Shown: piece after piece, positions 17,640 through 25,002 of the stretch
How positions within the stretch are numbered: position 1 is the first letter of the stretch
How the letters are laid out: the number at the start of each line of letters is the position of its first letter
NCBI GenBank assembly: GCA_964545715.1
Contig: CAZJHX010000072.1
Location: 1 to 51,088, forward strand
Length of the DNA: 51,088 nucleotides
From: CAZJHX01 sp964545715
GTDB taxonomy: Bacteria; Myxococcota_A; UBA9042; GCA-2863065
Direction: 5' to 3'
Made by a program: the position numbers and the translations under genes
Notes under the pieces: model-generated
Told to the model about the DNA's origin: nothing
Database searches by the model: none
The model's input: only the letters and a program-made list of their open reading frames with translations

Positions 17640-18527
17640 ATGGCGGCGCGCAGCAACCTCCAGCAGGTTCAGCGCGTCCTGCTGGTCACGCTGGCCCTCA
17701 ATGTGGCGGTCGCCGTCGCCAAGGGCGTCTACGGCGTCCTGTCAGGCTCGCTGGCGGTGGCGTCGGACGCCGTGCACTCCATGCTGGATGCCGCCTCCAA
17801 CGTTGTCGGCTGGTTTACGACCCGCGCCGCCGACCACCCGCCGGACGAGGGGCACCCGTACGGACACCGCAAGATCGAGATCCTGGCGGCCACGTTTCTC
17901 GGCATCCTGATCGCGGGAGGGGCGCTGCAATTCGGCTGGTCCGCCGTGGAGGCGCTCATCTACGGGACACCCCCACCCACCATCGGCGCCGGGGGCTTCG
18001 TTGTCGTCGGCGCCACCCTCGTCGTCAACGTCTTCGTCGCCTGGTACGAGGCGCGGCGCGGGCGCGAGCTCAACAGCCACTTCCTGACCGCCGACGCGGC
18101 TCATACCGCCTCCGACGTGGTGGTCACCATCGGCGTGCTGATCTCGCTGGCCCTCACCAAATCGGGGCTCTCCTGGGCCGATCCGGTCGCTGCGCTGCTG
18201 GTGCTGGCTGTCATCGCGCACGTCGCCTGGTCGATCATGTCCGCCAACATTGACATTCTGCTGGACCGCGCGGTGTACGAACCGGAGGAGGTCCGACAGA
18301 TCGTGTTGGCGGTCGACGGCGTGACCGGCTGTCACCGCGTGCGCTCTCGCGGCGCCGACACGGCGGCGCACCTGGACCTGCACATGCAGACCGACGGCAC
18401 CCTCACGCTGCGAGAGGCGCACGACATCAGCCACCGGGTTGAAGACGCTCTGCTCGCCAAGCTGGATAACCTGGTGGACGTCACGATCCACGTCGAGCCT
18501 CACGACGACGAAGAGGAGGGTCTGTGA
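17640..18527 (+). CDS. Cation diffusion facilitator (CDF) family metal efflux transporter
   Basis: A 295-residue inner-membrane transporter with six predicted helices and a cytoplasmic tail. Metal-site motifs typical of CDF/ZnT proteins are present: SDAVHSMLDAASN in helix 2, HPYGHRKIE after helix 2, and ADAAHTASDVVVT in helix 5. The cytoplasmic domain (about residues 215-295) ends in an acidic, His-containing tail. CDF proteins export Zn, Fe, Mn, Co or Cd by proton antiport; the metal cannot be fixed from these motifs alone. It sits 1 base after the M28 zinc-peptidase gene, and its stop overlaps the next ATG (TGATG), with GAGGAGGG before it, so the cluster is coupled. Confidence 0.93.
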   Translation: MAARSNLQQVQRVLLVTLALNVAVAVAKGVYGVLSGSLAVASDAVHSMLDAASNVVGWFTTRAADHPPDEGHPYGHRKIEILAATFLGILIAGGALQFGWSAVEALIYGTPPPTIGAGGFVVVGATLVVNVFVAWYEARRGRELNSHFLTADAAHTASDVVVTIGVLISLALTKSGLSWADPVAALLVLAVIAHVAWSIMSANIDILLDRAVYEPEEVRQIVLAVDGVTGCHRVRSRGADTAAHLDLHMQTDGTLTLREAHDISHRVEDALLAKLDNLVDVTIHVEPHDDEEEGL

Positions 18528-20020
18528 TGCGACGCGCCGCCCTGTTGTCCGCCCTGCTGCTCGCCGGCTGCGGCACCGATGCCGACGCCCCACCCTCCCC
18601 TGTCACCGATGTCGCCGCGCCCGATGTCGCGCCCGACGTGACCGCGCCCCCGGAGGACACCGGGCCCGAGATCACGATCACGGCAAGCGCCGAGATGAAC
18701 CCCAACAACACGCTCAGCGCCATCGTGACGGTCAAGACCTCGGTCGAGGCCACGGTCCACATCTCGTACGGCGCCGACGGCGTCGCTCACCGCCTCACGG
18801 ACGAAACCAGCGCGGGTAACGAGCACACGATCGTGGTCGTAGGCATGCGCGCGGAGACGCTCTACACCCTGACGCCGGTCGCCACCCTCAGCAACGACGT
18901 CACCGCTGGCCCGCTGGTGGAGTTTCTGACCGGCGAGCTGCCCCCCGACACACCCGAGCTGTCGGTCGTAAGCGAGGGGCCGGAGGATGTGCAGCCAGGG
19001 TTCACCTTCTTCGGCGTCGGGCTGCTCAGCGAGAAAGAGCCCAGCGACAAGCCCCTCTACATCGCCGTGGACGATCGCGGCCAGGTGGTCTGGTACTACA
19101 GCGATCCCACCGCGCCGCGCAGCCTGGGCAGACAGGTCACCATGCTTCCGTCGGGCAACCTGCTGCTAGCGATGAAGGGCGAGTATCGCATCGTCACGCT
19201 CGGCGGCGAGACCGTGGCATCGATCAGCGGCGGACCGGCGATCGGAGGCCCGATCCACCACGACGCGATTCGTCTGGACGATGGCTGGATCGTGCTCTCC
19301 AGCGAGATTAAGCCCCTCAACGTGCAGCTGCTCGGCGGCGAGGTCGACGTCAAAGGCGATACGATCCTGGAGGTGTCCGACGCCGGCGACATCGTCTGGA
19401 AGTGGAGCGCCTTCGACAACATGGACACCACCCGCTTTCCCGGCGGGCTCGCGCAGAAGTTCAACACCAAGGACAAGGCCTTTGACTGGACCCACGGCAA
19501 CGCGCTGACCCCGCACGGCGACAGCCTGCTGCTGTGCGCGCGCCACCAAAACTGGATCGTCAGCGTCGCCCGCGCCTCGGGCGAGATCGAGTGGCGCCTG
19601 GGCCCCGAGGGCGACTTTCAGCTGCAAGCGGGCGCCTGGTTCTACTCACAGCACGCGCCCGAGCCAGGCCCCGATAACACGATGCTGGTCTACGACAACG
19701 GCAATGAGCGCCCCAACACCGTCGTGCCGTACAGCCGCGCGGTAATGTACAAGCTGGACTACGCCGCCATGACCGCCAGCCAGGTCTGGGAGTATCAGAC
19801 CACCGAGTACACCGCGTTTCTCGGCGACGCCAACCGGCTGGACAACGGCAATGTGCTGGTCGTCGCGGGCGGCGTGCGCCTGGCCGGTCACGATGACGTC
19901 ACGGCGCGGATCACGGAGATCACGGTCGAGGATCCGCCGCGCACGGTCTGGGAGCTCACCACAACCGGCAATATCTACCGCGCGGCCCGACTTTCTTCGC
20001 TGAGAACCCCCAAGCCTTAA
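18527..20020 (+). CDS. Arylsulfotransferase (AssT)-like lipoprotein
   Basis: A 497-residue lipoprotein (lipobox LLLAGC). After a Pro/Asp linker and a fibronectin-like beta segment (about residues 45-130) comes a beta-propeller resembling PAPS-independent arylsulfotransferases, which move sulphate between phenols in the periplasm. Candidate active-site blocks are PIHHDAIRLDDG, FDWTHGNALTPHGDSLLLCARHQN and YSQHAPEP, matching the spaced His residues of AssT. DANRLDNGNVLVVAGG is typical of the last blade. ATG at 18527 is preferred over the GTG one codon earlier because it fits the GAGGAGGG spacing. The CDF stop overlaps it by one base. The true substrate is unknown. Confidence 0.8.
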   Translation: MRRAALLSALLLAGCGTDADAPPSPVTDVAAPDVAPDVTAPPEDTGPEITITASAEMNPNNTLSAIVTVKTSVEATVHISYGADGVAHRLTDETSAGNEHTIVVVGMRAETLYTLTPVATLSNDVTAGPLVEFLTGELPPDTPELSVVSEGPEDVQPGFTFFGVGLLSEKEPSDKPLYIAVDDRGQVVWYYSDPTAPRSLGRQVTMLPSGNLLLAMKGEYRIVTLGGETVASISGGPAIGGPIHHDAIRLDDGWIVLSSEIKPLNVQLLGGEVDVKGDTILEVSDAGDIVWKWSAFDNMDTTRFPGGLAQKFNTKDKAFDWTHGNALTPHGDSLLLCARHQNWIVSVARASGEIEWRLGPEGDFQLQAGAWFYSQHAPEPGPDNTMLVYDNGNERPNTVVPYSRAVMYKLDYAAMTASQVWEYQTTEYTAFLGDANRLDNGNVLVVAGGVRLAGHDDVTARITEITVEDPPRTVWELTTTGNIYRAARLSSLRTPKP

Positions 20021-20089
20021 AACCTGGCACGCATCTCGCAGATAAGTCCGGGTGAGAGAAACATACCGAAAGGTAGAAGGGGTATCCGC

Positions 20090-20203
20090 ATGGCTGATAA
20101 GACGAAAAAAGACCTCGCAATGGAGAAAGTCCTGGCTCGAGTAGCTACCGCACTGGTCTTCAGCATGGCGTTTTTGTCTATCTACATCGTCGTCGGAGCC
20201 TAA
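20090..20203 (+). CDS. 37-residue single-span membrane peptide
   Basis: An open frame of 37 residues (MADKTKKDLAMEKVLARVAT, then a hydrophobic helix ALVFSMAFLSIYIVVGA). AAGGGG lies 7 bases before the ATG, a strong ribosome site. A charged N-terminal half followed by one membrane helix is a common layout for real small membrane proteins. It lies 69 bp after the AssT-like gene and just before a long stem-loop. I do not recognise the family. Confidence 0.6.
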   Translation: MADKTKKDLAMEKVLARVATALVFSMAFLSIYIVVGA

Positions 20204-20204
20204 C

Positions 20205-20246
20205 TCACCGAACAACCGTTCTGTCCAATGGCAGACGGTTCGGTGA
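20205..20246. terminator. Stem-loop after the small membrane peptide gene
   Basis: TCACCGAAC (20205-20213) pairs perfectly with GTTCGGTGA (20238-20246), and the stem continues with CGT(T)CTG against CAGACG. It lies between convergent genes, where a bidirectional terminator would be expected. No clear T-run follows, so the role is tentative. Confidence 0.5.
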
Positions 20247-20285
20247 ACAGTTCAATTGTCCGTTTAGTCACTTGGGCGGACAGAG

Positions 20286-21764
20286 CTACATGTTCGGACT
20301 ACATGTCCGAAAGACCCGACCATCCTCGGCAACACGCCCCGGCAGGTCGACGTCTTCAACCAATGTCAGCAGCGCGTCGTGCAGGGCCGCTCGCTGACCG
20401 AGAAGTCGCGCTAGCGCACGGTGTCTCCGCGCCCGCGTCAGCCGAACTCTCAATGTCCTCACGGTCTGCCTGGCCATTCGCATATAGGCGATCATCAAGA
20501 CGCCGCCTGCGATGGCCAGCAGCACCGTCACTCCCCCAGCCAGCGCCGGCGTCACCGGCATCGCAGGAAACAGCTCATGCAGCCGGACCGCACCCCAGGC
20601 CGCTGCCAGCCCCGCCCCTATCCAAGCCATCGGAAACAACACGGCCCCAACCAGCAGCTTGATCGTCGCCTCGTCCTTGCGCTTGCCGGCCGCCGCGCGC
20701 GTCAGCAGCCACAGCAGCCCGGCGGGCGGCATGTTCACCACGTACCCGACCAGCAGAATCGGCGGCAGCAGAAAGAACACCAGCACCGCCTGCAGCGCCA
20801 CGATCGCGCCCAGCCAGGGCGAGCCCAGACGCGGACTGCGATCCAGGTCGTGATCCTCCACACCCAGCGCCGTGAGATCCGCGTCGTATTGAGCGACCTG
20901 CTCCACCAGCGCGTGCACCTGTTGCGGGTGCGTCTGGAGCTTGGCCATGTACCCCGACCAGACCCGGCGCAGGCCAAGCGTTCGCTCCTTCATGTCGACG
21001 CGCCCCGGATCGGCGCCCGCTCGATGCGCCCGCTCCGCTCGGACCAGCTTGCGCGCCCGATGCATCTGGTGGTGCAGCTCCCAGGTCTCGGTCGCGTGCA
21101 CCGCCTCGGTCAACTCTTCATTGATCGCCGCCGTCAGCCGCGCCTGGCGATCGCGCCGCGTGGCGTCCGACTCGTCGGGATCGGGCCGACAATCCAGGTC
21201 GGCCTCCAGCACCATCGGCGGATGAAACTCGATCAGGGCGTTGGACCCGAACAGCCGCTTGGCGTCGTAGTGCAGCCCCACCGGGATGATCACCGGCGGC
21301 CGCGACTGCGGGTCCTGCAGCTCACGCGCCCGATAATAAAAGCGCGCGGCCCCCGTCTTGAGCGCCAGCAGGTGCGGCGCATCGTGGCTGTCGCCCTCCG
21401 GAAACAGGCACGAGAACGACCCGCTCAACACCTCGGCAGCCAGCGCGTCCAGAGACTGCCGGTTAGCCGCACGGCGCGTCGCCCCATCCCCCGCGGACGC
21501 GTCCTGTCCCCGGTAGATCGGCACGGTCCCGATCCGGCGCATGAGTCCACCCAGCAGCGGCACCTTGAACAGCCCATGGCGCGCGCCGAAGATCACCCGC
21601 CGCGGAAAGCGCGCCAGCACCAGCGCCGGGTCCATCAGGCCGTTGGGGTGCCAGGAGACCAGAACGCCGCCCCCCTCCGCAGGCACGTGCTCTGTCCCGA
21701 CGACCTCTACCTGATGAAAAAACCGATCGACGAGAAAGCGGACAAACCGCAGCGCCCCGCTCAT
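20286..21764 (-). CDS. PlsC-type glycerol-phosphate acyltransferase, Sct1/Gpt2-like
   Basis: A 492-residue membrane enzyme. The acyltransferase core is residues about 20-215: HPNGLMD (H39...D45, an HX5D motif as in the fungal Sct1/Gpt2 group rather than the usual HX4D), GTVPIYRG, FPEGDSHD and VIIPVGLHY. These enzymes transfer a fatty acyl group to glycerol-3-phosphate or lysophosphatidate in phospholipid synthesis. Residues 220-300 are helical and charged. Four hydrophobic segments follow (about 305-330, 340-355, 365-395 and 405-430). Its ATG overlaps the stop of the upstream kinase gene by 4 bp, so the two are coupled. TTCGGAC/GTCCGAA (20293-20311) lies in the last codons. Confidence 0.85.
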   Translation of the reverse strand: MSGALRFVRFLVDRFFHQVEVVGTEHVPAEGGGVLVSWHPNGLMDPALVLARFPRRVIFGARHGLFKVPLLGGLMRRIGTVPIYRGQDASAGDGATRRAANRQSLDALAAEVLSGSFSCLFPEGDSHDAPHLLALKTGAARFYYRARELQDPQSRPPVIIPVGLHYDAKRLFGSNALIEFHPPMVLEADLDCRPDPDESDATRRDRQARLTAAINEELTEAVHATETWELHHQMHRARKLVRAERAHRAGADPGRVDMKERTLGLRRVWSGYMAKLQTHPQQVHALVEQVAQYDADLTALGVEDHDLDRSPRLGSPWLGAIVALQAVLVFFLLPPILLVGYVVNMPPAGLLWLLTRAAAGKRKDEATIKLLVGAVLFPMAWIGAGLAAAWGAVRLHELFPAMPVTPALAGGVTVLLAIAGGVLMIAYMRMARQTVRTLRVRLTRARRHRALARLLGQRAALHDALLTLVEDVDLPGRVAEDGRVFRTCSPNM

Positions 21765-23854
21765 CCGCCGTGCGCGTCTACCGCCAGGCCCGGCGCCAGC
21801 AGATAGCCCTCGTCGTGACGCTCGATCACCTCTTCAAAGCCCAGCTTTCGCCGCAGCGTGTAGATAGCGACGTAGACGCGACCACGCCCCGAATCAAACG
21901 TCATCACCTCGCCCGGCCAGCCGGCCTCCTGGAGGTCCTCCCATGTCAGCGGCACGCCCGGATGCGCCTGATGCTGGCGGACCAGCGCGTCCACGATGCG
22001 GCGCGGCGCCCTCCGGCGGGAGAGATCCACGTGCTCTCCGGACGGCAGCTGCACCTGGCGTGCGCCGTCCTGTACGCGTAGCACTTCCAGGTTGAGATCC
22101 AGGGTCGCGGACGAGACCTCGACCCGGGGCTCCAGGCGCCCGCCCATCTCGGCCGCGGTCGGGCGCTGCTCGGGGCGCATGCTCAGCCCGTCTCGTAGGG
22201 CCTCACGCACCGACACGGGAACGCTGAGGCGATCGATGCGCTGGGCGATGCTCTGGCGCTGCCGCAGGGCGTCGGTCACGTCCACGGCGGGAAACGGCTC
22301 CTCCCCGGACAGCGCGGACAGCAGCACCGCGGACAGCGCAAACACGTCTGCCGCCGGGCCCAGCGGTCCAAGCGCGCGCGGGTTCAGCTGCTCGGGCGCC
22401 ATGTAACCCAGCGTGCCGACGATGCCGCCCGTCGCGGTCAGATCGACGTCGCTGTGCACCTCCGCGGCCACACCGAAGTCGACCAGAACGGCGCCGCGTA
22501 TGGGGCTGACGATGATGTTGGCCGGCTTCACGTCGCGATGCACGACGCCCATGGCGTGCAGCGCCGTCAATCCGCCAAAGACGTGTCCTATCCACGAGAC
22601 GATGTCGGCGTCCGGCGTGTCCCCGCGCGCCAGGCGGGTGTCCAGCCGCTCACCCTCTACAAACTCCAAGATGCCGACCAGCCGGCCCGCCTCCTCGAAC
22701 AGGTCAAACCCGCGCACCAGATGCGGATGCCGGACGGACCGCAGGATCCGCACCTCGCGATGAAAGCGGCGGCGCAGAGTGTCCGTGCAGCCCCCCGGCA
22801 GCACCTTCATGGCCACGCGCTGCTCGAGCTGGCGGTCCCAGCCCAGAAACACCGTGCTGGTCGCGCCGGAGTCCAGCGGCCGCTCCAGCCGGTAGCGGCC
22901 GCCCTGCCAGTGGCGTCCAGTGGCCAGCGCAGCCGCCGCGCCGGGCTGGACCCACTCCGACTCGAGATCGGCGATGATCGCGGCAGCCTGGGCCCCAAAG
23001 AAGGCCCGCAGGGCCGGCGGATCCGGGCGGACGCTGTGGTGGGTGCGCACGGCGGCGTACATATCGATCAGCACGTCCATCGACTGCACGCGCTGGTCGG
23101 CGGTCATGGCCCCGACGGAGGCGTGCGTTTGAGCCAGCGCGTCGGCAAAGCCCTGCGTCTCTTCGGACGCGCGACCTGCCAGCGCGTTCATCACCATATC
23201 CGGCAGGTCCGCAAACGAGGCCAGCGAGTGATAGAAAGCGTGCACAGCAAACACGTCGGAGGCGGTGGTCACCCGTCCACCCAGCGCGACGTCGGTGGCG
23301 CGACACAAGCCCGGGCTCAGCCCGAACTCCCCGGTCCGCGACAACACGGGAAAGTTGTGACCAAAGCCCAGAAGCCACGGCCTCCCGTCCGGCGAGATGA
23401 GCACGTTGGCCCAGCAGATCGCCCCCAGGCAGTGCGGCTCGCCTGCCTCGGTCGGCGTCGCGTGGGCGGTCGCAACGGTGCGCTGGACGAGCTCGATAAA
23501 GGCCATGCCCACCTCGTAGGTGCCCTTCTCGCCCGTCTGGGACAGGCGCTTGAACACGGCCTCCAGGTCGACGGCGGCGTCGCAGCACAGCGAGAGGTAT
23601 TCGATGACGCCGAGGCGGCCGCGCTCGTCCACGGCAGGTATCAGGGGTGACTCGATGCGCCCATGCGCCGCGGCGACAGCGTCCAGCACCACCGCGACCT
23701 GGGACTGGTCGGCGTCCGGGCTGCCGACCAGGACCACGCGCGGCTCCAGCCCCTGGACCTCGCGCGATGCGTACACATCGACCATGCCGCCCCGCCGTAT
23801 CGGCAGCGGGTCCTGGAACCGCCGAAGCCATGTTCCGCACGCACCTGTGCTCAT
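21761..23854 (-). CDS. Ser/Thr protein kinase fused to an OmpR-type winged helix
   Basis: A 697-residue cytoplasmic protein with three parts. Residues 1-300 look like a degenerate kinase; the catalytic loop is reduced to GAICWANVLISPDGRPWLLGFG. Residues about 320-575 are a complete Hanks-type kinase with VAMKVLPG, VVHRDVKPANIIV, VLVDFGVAAEV and GTLGYMAPEQ. Residues about 590-690 resemble the OmpR/PhoB winged helix: LPSGEHVDLSRRRAPRRIVDAL..TWEDLQEAGWPGE..VYVAIYTLRRKLGFEEVIERHDEGYLL. A kinase carrying its own DNA-binding domain suggests direct control of transcription by phosphorylation (inference). ATG at 23854 is chosen because the upstream ATG at 23917 lies inside a palindrome. It is coupled to the acyltransferase gene downstream. 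Confidence 0.87.
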   Translation of the reverse strand: MSTGACGTWLRRFQDPLPIRRGGMVDVYASREVQGLEPRVVLVGSPDADQSQVAVVLDAVAAAHGRIESPLIPAVDERGRLGVIEYLSLCCDAAVDLEAVFKRLSQTGEKGTYEVGMAFIELVQRTVATAHATPTEAGEPHCLGAICWANVLISPDGRPWLLGFGHNFPVLSRTGEFGLSPGLCRATDVALGGRVTTASDVFAVHAFYHSLASFADLPDMVMNALAGRASEETQGFADALAQTHASVGAMTADQRVQSMDVLIDMYAAVRTHHSVRPDPPALRAFFGAQAAAIIADLESEWVQPGAAAALATGRHWQGGRYRLERPLDSGATSTVFLGWDRQLEQRVAMKVLPGGCTDTLRRRFHREVRILRSVRHPHLVRGFDLFEEAGRLVGILEFVEGERLDTRLARGDTPDADIVSWIGHVFGGLTALHAMGVVHRDVKPANIIVSPIRGAVLVDFGVAAEVHSDVDLTATGGIVGTLGYMAPEQLNPRALGPLGPAADVFALSAVLLSALSGEEPFPAVDVTDALRQRQSIAQRIDRLSVPVSVREALRDGLSMRPEQRPTAAEMGGRLEPRVEVSSATLDLNLEVLRVQDGARQVQLPSGEHVDLSRRRAPRRIVDALVRQHQAHPGVPLTWEDLQEAGWPGEVMTFDSGRGRVYVAIYTLRRKLGFEEVIERHDEGYLLAPGLAVDAHGG

Positions 23855-23903
23855 GGCGAAAAGGGTAGCATGCAGCCGGACAGCGCGCACGGCCGCCTCA
23901 AAA

Positions 23904-23923
23904 AAATGAATCGCCATTCATTT
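23904..23923. promoter_or_regulatory. Palindromic operator candidate between divergent genes
   Basis: AAATGAAT (23904-23911), CGCC, then ATTCATTT (23916-23923) form a perfect 8-bp-arm inverted repeat. It lies in the gap between the kinase-winged helix gene (minus) and the esterase lipoprotein (plus). TetR- and winged-helix-type regulators use such sites, and the kinase's own winged helix is a possible binder. Confidence 0.6.
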
Positions 23924-23971
23924 ACAGTAGAACCTGTGTTACCGTCCGCGGCACGTGACCTGGAGGAAGGT

Positions 23972-24985
23972 TTGAAAGCTGTTGTTGTTGTTGGTTTTGC
24001 TGCTGTTTTAGCGGTCTCGTCGATCGGCTGTGGGGCGGAGGGCGCCCCCCGTGGCGGCGCGGACAAGGACCCCGAGGCGACGGGCGCTGACCCGGGCGCC
24101 GAGGATCCGGGCGCCGAGGATCCGGCGCTGGACCCGCCTGCGGATCCGGTTGATGATCCGGTGGCGGACGGCGGCGATCCCGTCATCGACGATCCGGTCG
24201 AGCCGGACCCCGAGCCTGAGCCCGACCTGCCGGCCCCGACGGCGCCGCCCGCCTTCTCCGAGGGCATCTGCCCGGGCTTCGAAGCGGGAGTCAACAAGTT
24301 CGACTCCGCCGGACAGGCCCGCAACGTCCAGTTCTTCTGGCCCGACGACTCCATCGAAAACCCGCCGGTGCTCTTCGTCTGGCACGCGCTGGGTGGCAAC
24401 GCGACCATGTTCGCCAACCTCTTTCAGGCCCAGAAGGTGGCCGACGATTACGGCGCCGTCGTCGTGGTGCCCGAGAGCTGCTGCAACCCGCAGTCGGAGT
24501 GGGAGCCCAGCGTCGACAGCATCCTGTTCGACGACGTGCTCTTCTGCCTGGACGAGCAACGCGGCGTGGACCTGCGACGCGTCTACACCACCGGCTTCAG
24601 CGCCGGCGGCCTGTGGTCGACCTGGCTGACGGTCAACCGCGCCGACATGCTGGCCGCAGCCGTCATCTTCTCCGGCGGCGTCGCCGCGTGGCTGCCCTAC
24701 AAGAAGCCGGCGTACAACCTGCCCGTGGTGCTGGTCGACGGCGGCCCGACCGACCTGTACGGCGGCTTCGTCAACTTCGATCAGATGATGGCCACGCTGT
24801 CCGACAATCTGGTCGAGGACGGCCACGTTGTCATCGACTGCGACCACGGCGGCGGACACACCCTGCCGGCCGGCGCGGACCAGTGGGGCTACACCTTCTT
24901 GTTCGACCACAGCTACGGCGACGGCTCCAGCCCCTACTCCGACGGGCTGGACGACACGTGGCCGTCTTGGTGTGAGTTGCGTTAG
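23972..24985 (+). CDS. Secreted polyhydroxybutyrate depolymerase/feruloyl esterase-like lipoprotein
   Basis: A 337-residue lipoprotein. The TTG start follows GGAGG by 5 bases and gives a signal peptide ending SSIGC. An Asp/Pro/Glu-rich linker (about residues 25-95) leads to an alpha/beta-hydrolase resembling LpqC and PHB depolymerases: VLFVWHALGGNATMF (oxyanion region), VVVPESCC, YTTGFSAGGLWSTW (nucleophile Ser in GFSAGG), and a C-terminal HGGGHTLP supplying the His. Such enzymes hydrolyse polyester or plant-wall ester bonds; the substrate is not predictable. It is divergent from the kinase gene across the palindrome at 23904-23923. Confidence 0.83.
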   Translation: MKAVVVVGFAAVLAVSSIGCGAEGAPRGGADKDPEATGADPGAEDPGAEDPALDPPADPVDDPVADGGDPVIDDPVEPDPEPEPDLPAPTAPPAFSEGICPGFEAGVNKFDSAGQARNVQFFWPDDSIENPPVLFVWHALGGNATMFANLFQAQKVADDYGAVVVVPESCCNPQSEWEPSVDSILFDDVLFCLDEQRGVDLRRVYTTGFSAGGLWSTWLTVNRADMLAAAVIFSGGVAAWLPYKKPAYNLPVVLVDGGPTDLYGGFVNFDQMMATLSDNLVEDGHVVIDCDHGGGHTLPAGADQWGYTFLFDHSYGDGSSPYSDGLDDTWPSWCELR

Positions 24986-25002
24986 TTTGATAAATTCCGG
25001 GC

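Noticed and set aside
23855..23917. Extended N-terminus of the kinase from ATG at 23917
   Set aside because: That ATG lies inside a perfect palindrome and the extra residues match nothing; ATG at 23854 leaves the operator upstream of the gene.
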